NCBI GenBank assembly: GCA_963575745.1
Contig: CAUYUJ010020563.1
Coordinates: forward strand, 48,501-112,500
Reading direction: 5' to 3'
Length of the DNA stretch: 64,000 nucleotides
Source of the DNA: Prorocentrum cordatum
Lineage: Eukaryota > Sar > Dinophyceae > Prorocentrales > Prorocentraceae
Below are positions 48,151 through 57,516 of the stretch, piece by piece. Both the position numbers and the translations under genes were made by a program. Position 1 is the first letter of the stretch. Each line of letters opens with the position of its first letter. Under the pieces are notes generated by a model. That model searched no databases. It saw only the letters and a list, made by a program, of their open reading frames with translations, and was not told the DNA's origin.

Positions 48151-51100
48151 TACTAGCACGTGGGGACACTCCGTTCTCACCAGTGCCAGGGTTTTCATAG
48201 GAGGCGGGCAATACCCCCACTTTGTGGGGGGGCCGGTTCAAGCTCTACCAAATTTCCAAACGACTCTTCGCCACCACCCACACCCAGCTTCCCGCCCTAT
48301 GACGTTCGGACACTTCACTTCGTGGCATGCGGACGACCGTGGCTACTATTCAGGGCCCCGCGGCCGACGACGACGGCGTGCGCGCGCGAAGAAAAAACGA
48401 ATGTGTCCCGCATGGTATTATTTGACAGGGATGATGGCCCTGGCAGGTGCGCAACCGTTGTCGCAGAAGTTCGAAAAAGTTGCTCGCAAAAGCCCGTTTG
48501 ACAGAAATGTTTAAAAAGTGTTGGGTTTCCTACGAATCCGCAAGAGCGCGCGGGATGAAATTTTGACATTTTTTTTTGAAAAACCATTGTTTTTTGATGT
48601 TTTTATGTTAAAATCGCTACGAAAACTAAGGTTTTGGAAGGATTTCGTCTTGCGCGCGCGAATGTCCACTTTACCTTATTTTTTGCAAGGGATTCTTGAA
48701 GTTTGGATATGTTAGAACAAGAAATGTCCACTTTAGCTTATTTTTGCAAAAAAAGGAAAACCGATCGTAACAACACAACCGGATCCGGACCAACCCGTTT
48801 TGCCTGAGACTTCCTCACGAAAATGATGAAAACGTGGCTGCGGCCTAGGCGCGGCGGGGGGGTCGTGCACCAGGGGCCCCAACAATAATTATTCTTTAGA
48901 AGTAATAATGTTCAACCAACAACAACAACAACGACAACAACAACAACACCAACACCAACAACAACAAACACAACAACAACAAAAACAACAACAACAACAA
49001 CAACACCAACACCACCAACAACACCAACAACAACCACAACAACAACACCACCAACAGCAACACCAACACCAACAACAACACTAACAACACCACCAGCAAC
49101 AGCACCACCAACAACAACACAAACAACAACAACACAAACAACAACACCAACAACAACAGCAACTACAACAACAACAGCACCACTACCAGCAACAACACCA
49201 ACAACACCAACAACAACAACAACACCAACAACACCAACAACAACAGCAACACCAACCACACCAACAACAGCAGCTCAACAACAGCAACATCAACAATACC
49301 TACAGCAGCAACACCAACACCAGCAACAACAACAACACCAACAACAACACCAACAACCCCAACAACGCCAACAGCAACAGCAACAGCAACACCACCAGCA
49401 GCAGCAACCACAACGCCAACCACAACAACAACACACATATACACACACACAACAACACCAACAACGACAACAGCAGCAACAACATCAACCGCACCAACAC
49501 CAATAACAATACCAACACCAGCATCAACACCAACAGCAACAGCAAACAACACCTACAATGCCAATAACAATACCAACACCAACACCAACAACACCAACAA
49601 CAACAACAACAACGACACCACCAACACCAGCAACAACGACAACAACAACGACAACAGCAGCAACAACTACACCACCACCAACAACAACAGGAGCAGCAGC
49701 AACAATAACAACAACAACTACACCACCACCAACAACAACAACAGCAACAACAACAACGACGCAACAAGCATAATCCTCACCACGGATCTCTGTTCCAGCC
49801 TTGCACCCAGGGACAATGAATGACCGTGCGGCCCCCTCACTCTGACAGGTATCCGTTCCCCGTCGTCACTGACGGCGCCGTCGGGCGGCGCCCGCGCGAC
49901 TCCGCCGCTGCCCCGGGCCTGAGGTAGCAGCCGCGCGCGGCACGGACATCGGCGGCGCGCCGAGGGAGGCCGTCGCGCCGGCTCGGGCCGGCGCGGGCGC
50001 CCCCCGCGTGGCGCGGCAGCGACGGGCGCGAGCGCGCCGGCGGCCGCGGCGCGATGGGCACGCAGCAGCCGCCCGGGGGCGGGGCCGCCAGGATCGGGTC
50101 CGTTTGGCTGCTTCCGACGCCGCGCAGGAACTCGTCGGGCGCGCAAATTACCCAATCCTGACACAGGGAGGTAGCGACAAGAAATAACAATACAGGGCAT
50201 ACTTGTCTTGTAATTGGAATGAGTAGAATTGAAAACCCTTTACGAGTACCAATTGGAGGGCAAGTCTGGTGCCAGCAGCCGCGGTAATTACAGCTAGCCC
50301 CTGACCTGCAGCGCTGCCCCATCCAGGCGGCTGGCGCAACGCTCGGAGCAGCTGGTTGGGGCCCCCAAATACGGTCGCGCTGGGGGGCCACGAATCGCCG
50401 GAAAGGCCTCTGGCGAGAGCCTCGTTGCCCATGGTTTTTCCGCGAACCATCTGCTTTTGCATGGCCACCTGGCACGTGCCAGCCAGAGCAGGGTGGGCTG
50501 AGGCTGCTCGGCTCACCTGTCTCTCGATCGAGATGGCGACGCCTTGTGGCATGTTCAGCGGTTTTGGTCACCGTGGATCTCGCACACCCTTCCTCACCAA
50601 GTGTCCGACCTCCGCCTCCTCATCCTTCTCCACGTCAGGCTCCAACTCTCCATCTCCACGTCAGGCTCCAACTCTACCCCCGCCTCCTCTGCCTCCACCT
50701 CCAAACTCCTCCACCTCCACTTTCACCTTCACCTCCAGCACAATCCACCTCTGGGGGGAGGGGGGGCACACGCCTTTCCTGTGGTGCATTCGGGCCAAGA
50801 TTTCGACGCGAATTCAGCCGTGGCGGCGACTGAAGGGAAGCGGTGACGGAATCTTCTCCTCCTCTGAACCTGCGCCGTCACCTCCTCCTCCTCCGCCTCC
50901 TCCTCGGTGTGCGATGTGCATTTGGCAATTTTCCGGGTGCCATACTTCGAAAACCACTCGAGCTCCCGGTCGACGGACCCGAAGATCGCGGGCGGTATCC
51001 CCCCGAGAGCGTCGGCGAAGGGGTCCTTCAGCGCCTGTCTCGGAGAGGGAGGAGGGGACGAGGAGGGAGCCTCGGCCTGACCTGTTTCCCAGCTCCTGCT

Positions 51101-54100
51101 CGTCCGACCCCCTTCCCTCTCCTCATCCTCCTCGTCATCCTCATCCTCCTCCTGCTGCTCCCCCTCCTTCTCTTGATTCTGCTCATCATCTTCCGCCTTC
51201 TCCTGCTCCTCCTCTCGTCGTCGTCGTCCTCCTCCTCCTGCTCCTCATCCTTTCCTTCTCCTTCTCCTTCTCCTTCTCCTTCTCGCGCTAGTCCTTCTCT
51301 TTCCCGTTCTGATTTCTCCCCCCGCCTTGCCCTGTCAGCCCCGGCCCTGCGACGTCGTGGCTCTTCACGGCGAGGCCCTCCGAGGCGGTTGGCCCTGCCC
51401 TCGGGCCTGCCTCTTCGATCTGGGACTTCCTCGGATGGCCGCAGGGCCCGAGGCGGGCACCCAAGGGACCAGCGCCGGGGACACCGCGGGCCGTCCAGAT
51501 CTCTGTCGAGGCGCCAGTACAGTCATCGGCCTGACCTAAGGAACGATACATAAGGAACGAAGCCCATTTTTATCCCAAGGGATAGCGCATAAGGAACGAC
51601 AAATAATAGGTAACGCATAAGGAGCTGTAAATAACGCATGTAAAACCAAAGGAACGACCGAGCCCCTTTTGAAAAGTAAGTGTTCCTTATTCAAGCCGCT
51701 CGCTGTACGCAGCAGGAGCCACAGCAGCGCAACGAGGTCAACCGAGCGGTGAAGGCAGGCTCGGCATCAGAACCCAAACTCAGGCTCCAGCAGTTTGCCA
51801 GCCTCGGCAGGTAGGGGCTGCCAGGACCCAACCCCTCTCCTCGCTCGCTCGCTCGCTCGCCTCCTCCTCCTTCCCTGCGTGCTGCGAAATTGGCGGGGGA
51901 CTTGTGTCGCCTGGCTGACCTGCCTCGGCTTCAGCCCCAACCCTCCAAGAGCGGAGGCAACGGAAGGCTGGAGGCAGCGTTCTGAATACTTGAATCTGTC
52001 CCCTTTGGCCCCTCCACCAGGGAGGAGGGCCGAAGGGGATGGGAGCTCTGTGGACGGAGCTGATGTCCGGTTCCGAATGTTTGGCGGGGGTTAGCGGTAC
52101 AGTGGGGGCCCGACCACATGAAAGCTTCCACAAGAAACCCAACCCTGGAACCCCAGGACGTCCGTTCATTTTTGGTGAGGGAATGTCACGCCTTCCATCG
52201 CAAAACCATCGAAACCCAAGAAACCCAGGGCACCCTGGAGGCAAGCAGGAAATTTCTTGGCATGGGCCTCCACTGTACTCGTGCTTGGCGAGGGGGGGGT
52301 GGTCGGGCGGTCTTTCCTTCCCTTGTGGGTGTCTGCCCCTCTGCTTCCGATCTGGCCCGCCTCTCGTTTTCCGGTCCCTCCAGTCTTAGCCTCCTCGCAG
52401 CGACATGATCAATCACGCCTCCCCTCCCTCCCTGCCTCCCTCCATCCACCCCTCTTCCATAAAGATTCGCCGCCGTGCAGCTGGCCACGGAGCCGGCATG
52501 TCCTCAGGCCCCTTGCCTAATCCCCTGAGCCTCAGTCCTCGATCCTAAGGGTTAAGGGCCCGGAGCCCAAATGGCCAAATCTACCGGGGCTTCCCACGGT
52601 TCCCCTTGGCTCCCCTGCGGCTTGTCGCATGACTTTTTCGGGCCCCGAGGGGGCTCCAGGGCGGGCCAACAGCGCCCCGAGAGGGTCTCAAGACGGCCCA
52701 AGAGGGCCCCGAGACGCCCATAGATCGCTCCAAGACTCTCAAGATGACCCAAAGATGGCCCACAAGGCCTCCAAGACGCTCCAAGAGGCCTCCAAGAGCA
52801 CCCGCAGCAAGGCCGCAAGATGCCAAAAACCTCGGATATTCCTGAACAGTTGATTTTCCTTAGGCGTTAGAAGGTTTTTAGAGTTCTCGCCTTTTGGACT
52901 TCCCGACGCTCCAAGACGGCCCTAGGTCGCCCCAAGACGGCCTCAGACGTTTCCAAGAGGGCCCCAAAACGGCTCAAGAGGGCCTCAAGGGCCCAAGAGG
53001 CTCCAAAGACGTCTCCAAGAGGGGGCCCAGATAGGGGGGGGACCCGAGCGGACACTTCGAGCGCCCCAGAGGCTCCCAAGAGCCCCCAAGAGACCCAAAA
53101 GGAGGCCCCCAAGAGGCTTCCAGGAGGCCCCCAAACCGCCCCCAAGAGGACTCCGAAAGCTCTCCGAAGAGACCCCAAGGAGCATCACTGAGAACTCAGA
53201 CCCACAACCCAGGCACGGTGGCGGGATGGGCCGAAGGCCGTTCGAATCCGCCGCCCCGTGTCGATTTATCGCAGGGGTGCCTGGCGTGCTGGACCTCTTT
53301 TTTTCCTCTTGTTTTTCCAAAAGAACTCCCCCTGGCGCTTCGGCCCGTCCCGCCGGGGTCCCAGGAGGCCCTTCCAGGAGCACAAACTCCGGAACAAATC
53401 CTCCCTGAAACGGCCGTTTCGCTCGGGACATCCTCAACAAATCGCGAAGATGGCCCAACATGGCCTCCAAGTCCGCCCAAGATGGTCCAAGACGGCATCC
53501 AAGACGGCCCAAGAGAGTCCAAGACGGCCCAAGAGGCTCCCCAGAGGCCTCCCAGACGGCCCAAGAGGTCTCCAAGAGGTCCTCCAGGAGGGCCCGAAGA
53601 GGCCAAATTAATTGAATTTTCCTTGGTTTTTGAAGGAATTTGGAACTTGCTTCTTCTCGGCATTCCGACTGCTCAAGACGGCCCAAGAGGCACCCAAGAT
53701 CGCCCAGGAGGCCCCCAAGAGGGCCTCATGACGGCCCAAGTGGCCTCCAAGACGGCCCCAAGAGGGCCAAAGAGACCTCCAAGACGTCCTCCAAGAAGGC
53801 CCGAAATGGCCAAGACGTCCTCCAAGAAGACCTTCAAGATGCCTACGTGTTCCCCGAAGGTTTTCCAAACCGATTCGGGGAACACATGGTCCGATAGCTT
53901 GGCAGGTCTGGCCTCAACGTTCGGCCACATAGGCGCTTCCACAAGGGCAGGGGGCGGCGGTGATTCGCCGTAGGCATCTTCGATCCGCCGCCCCCTTTTG
54001 CTTTAGCAAAGGGGTGCCTGGCGTGCCGGATGATATGGGTTTTGGTTTTGGTTCTTTTTCCAAAAGAAATCCCCGTGGGGCTTCGGCCCGTTCCGCCGGG

Positions 54101-57100
54101 GTCCCGGCAAGGATCTCAAAACCTGGTTGCAAAGGTTTTCCCTGCTTTAGACGGCTCCAAGACGGCCCAAGATGGTCTCCAAGATGCATCAAAGACGGCC
54201 AATACGGCTTCCAAGACGGCGAAGATGCCTCCAAGATGCCTCCAAGACGAGCCAAGATGCACTCAACACGGCCTAAGATAGCCTCAACATGGCCCCAGAC
54301 CCCCCAAGAGGCCTCCAAGACGGCCCAAGTGGCCTCCAAGAGATCCTCCAGGAAGGCCCGAAGAGGCCAAATTCATTGATTTTCCATAGATTTTTGAAGG
54401 ATTTGGGCATGTGCTTCTTCTCGGCATTCCGACGGCCCCAGACGGCCCAAGAGGCCCCCAAGATCGCCCACGAGGTCTCCAAAATTGCCCCATGACGGCC
54501 CAAGAGGCCCCCAAGGCGGCCCCAAGGGGGGGGGCCTCAAGAGGCCTCCAAGCCAGCCAAGATGGCCTCCAAGATGGCCCAGAATGGCCTCCAAGATGGT
54601 CCAAGATGGCCTCCAAGTCCGCCCAAGAGAGGAGGAGATGCCTCCAAGTCCGCCCAATAAACCTCCAAGACGGCCCGAGACGGTCTAAGAGGTGCCTAAG
54701 AGGCCTCCAAGACGGCCCAGGAGGCCTCCGAGAGGTCCTCCAGGAGGGCCCGAAGATACCATAATCACTGATTCTCCCTAGGTTTTTGAAGTGTTCGTAT
54801 TTGCTCCTTTTCGGCTTTCCAGCGCCCAAGAGACCTCCAAGATGGCCTCAGGACTGCCCAAGAGGCCCCCAAGACAGCCCCAAGAGGGCGCAACGACGAC
54901 CCAAGAGGCCTCCAAGACGCCCAAGATGGCATCTAAGACGGCCCTGGAGCACCCCAAGAGGGCCCCACATCGGCCCAGAGAGGCCCCCCAAACGGCTTCC
55001 GACGGCGTCAGACGGGCCAGGAGCCCACCAAGATGGCCGAAGTTGGCTCAGGCCTCCAAGAGGGCCTCCAGAACGCCAAACACAGTGTTTGTCCTAGGTG
55101 TTCGAATGTTTTTGGCATTTGTTTCTTTTCGGTCATCCGAAGGCCCAATACGGCCCAAGAGCCCCCAAAGATCGCCCAAAGATCGCCCAATAGGTCTCCT
55201 AGATGGCCTCAGAACGGCCCAAGAGGTCCCCAAGACGGCCCAGGAGGCCTTTAAGACGCCCAAGATAGCCTCCAAGACGGCCCTGGAGCATTCCAAGAGG
55301 AACCCAAGTCGGCCCAGAAGGGCCCCCCAAACGGCTTCCGACGGCGTCGGACGGGCCAGGAGCCCACCGAAACGACCGACGATGGCCCTAAGATGGCCCA
55401 AGACGGCCCAAGAGGCTTCCAAGAGGGCCTCCAGAAAGGCCCGAAAAGGCCAACATCATTGATTTCCCATGAGTTTTTGAAGGATTGCGGCATTGTTTTG
55501 TTTCTGCCTTCCGACGGCCCGAGACGGCCCAAGTGCACCCAAGGATTGCCCAAGAGGCCCACGACGGCCCCCAGAGGCCCCAAGACGGCCCAAGACCAAG
55601 ACGCTCAAGATGGCCTCCAAGACGGCCCAAGAGCTCTCCAAGACGTCCTCCAAGAAGGCCCGAAAGGGTCAAAATGGCCTCCAGACGGCCACGATGACTT
55701 TCAACATGCCCACATGTTCCCCGAAGGCTTTCCAAACCGATTCGGGGAACACACGGTCCGATAGCTTGGCAGGTCTCGCCTCAACGTTCGGCCACCTAGG
55801 CGCTTCCAAAAAGGCAATGGGCGGCGGTGATTCGCCGTAGGCGTCTTAGATCCGCCGCCCCCTGTCGATTCGTCTCAGGGGTGCCTGCCGTGCTAGATGA
55901 TTTCGGTTTTGGTTTTGGTTCGTTTTCCAAGAGAACTTCCCCTGGGGCTTCGGCCCAGCCCGCCGGGGTCCCGGAAAGCTCTTCCAAGACCGCAAACGAC
56001 CTCAACGTCCGTAAAAAATTCTCCAAGACGGCTCAAGATGGCCTCCAAGACTGCCAAGATGGCCCTCAAGCTCGCCCAAGATGGTCCAAGATGGCTTCCC
56101 AGACGGCCCAAGAGGGTCCAAGATACCTCCAAGTTCGCCCAAGAAGCCTCCAAGACGGCCTCCAAGAGGTCCTCCAGGAGGGCCCGAAGAGGTAAAGATC
56201 GTATATTTTTGTGTTGGGTTTTGAAAGATTGTGGCATTTACTTCTTCTCGGCATTCCGATGGCTCCAGACGGCCCAAGAGGACCTCAAGATCGTTTCAAG
56301 ATTGCCCACGAGGCCTCCACGAAGGCCCCATGACGGCCCAAGAGGCCCCCAAGACGGCCCCAAGAGAGCTCCAAGAGGCCTCCAAGACGGCCAAGATGGC
56401 CTCCAAGACGGCTAAGATGGCCCCAAGATGCCTCCAATGCGGCCCAAGATGCACTCAAGACGGCCTAAGCTGGCCTCAAGATGGCCCAAGACGGCCCCAG
56501 AGGCGCCTAAGAGGCCTCCAAAAGGTCCTCCAGGAGGGCCCGCAGAGGCCAAAATCATTCATATGCTCTAGGTTTTTGAAGGATTTTGACATTTGCTTCT
56601 TTTCGGCCTTCCGACGGCCCGAGACGGCCCAAGAGCCCCCAAAGATCACCCAAAGATCGCCCAAGAGGCCTCCAAGATGGCCCCAGAACCTCCCAAGACG
56701 GCCCCAAGAGGCCCCCAAGACGGCCCAGAAGGCTTTTAAGACTCCCAAGATGGCCTCCAAGACGGCCCTGGAGCATTCCAAGAGGGCCCCAAGTCGGCCC
56801 AGAGAGGCCCCCCAAATGGCTTCCGACGGCGTCGGACTGGCCAGGAGCCCACCAAAACGGCCGAAGATGGCCCTAAGATGGCCCAAGACGGCCCAAGAGG
56901 CCTCCAAGAGGGCCTCCAGGAAGGCCCGAAAAGGCCAACATCATTGATTTCCCATGAGTTCTTGAAGGATTATGGCATTTGCGTTTTTTCAGTCGTCCGA
57001 CGGTCCGGGACTGCCCAAGTGCCCCCAAAGATCCCCCAAGAGGCCCAAGACGGCCCCAAGAGGCCCCCAAGACAGCCCAAGAGGCCTCCAAGACGCTCAA

Positions 57101-57450
57101 AATGGCCTCCGAGACTGGCCAAGAGCTCTCCAAGACGTCCTCCAAGAAGGCCCGAAAGGGTCAACATGGCCTCCAGACGGCCAAGATGACCTTCAAGATG
57201 CCCACATGTTCCCCGAAGGCTTTCCAAACCGATTCGGGAAACACACGGTCCGATAGCTTGGCAGGTCTCGCCTCAACGTTCGGCCACCTAGGCGCTTCCA
57301 CAGAGGCAGGGGGCGGCGGTGATTCGCCGTAGGCGTCTTCGATAACTCCTACCTGTCGCAGCCTCGGACGTGTCGCCAGGGCGGGACGGTCGTTTCCCCT
57401 GACACTTTCTGCCCTGAAGCCCACACGCTTGCAGCAGCCACGATGATGGC

Positions 57451-57516
<66 letters not shown>

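Larger units (their letters stand above)
43989..50940 (-). other. MKT1-like intron 2 (7.0 kb, GC-AG)
   Basis: Opens GCACCCGG and closes CGTCTCCCCAG. It contains the 18S rRNA fragment, the (CAA/CAC)n array, the GGGTGGGTCGC minisatellite and the GGA/GAT tracts. Confidence 0.7.

Noticed and set aside
48908-49768. Long poly-Val/Leu and Cys/Trp open frames
   Set aside because: They are reading frames of the (CAA/CAC)n array; all frames are open for the same reason.
50139-50295. A functional rRNA operon
   Set aside because: Only about 157 bases of 18S are present with substitutions; no 5.8S, 28S or rest of 18S.
53225-53250. tRNA B-box-like GTTCGAATCC
   Set aside because: No A box or cloverleaf around it; part of the satellite marker sequence.
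52560-57345. Many Gly/Leu/Trp-rich minus frames resembling a repeat protein
   Set aside because: An 11-base repeat keeps all frames open; no start, splice site or unique segment supports a protein.
57451-57516. Cys/Val dipeptide-repeat peptides
   Set aside because: Pure (TG)n microsatellite translation.
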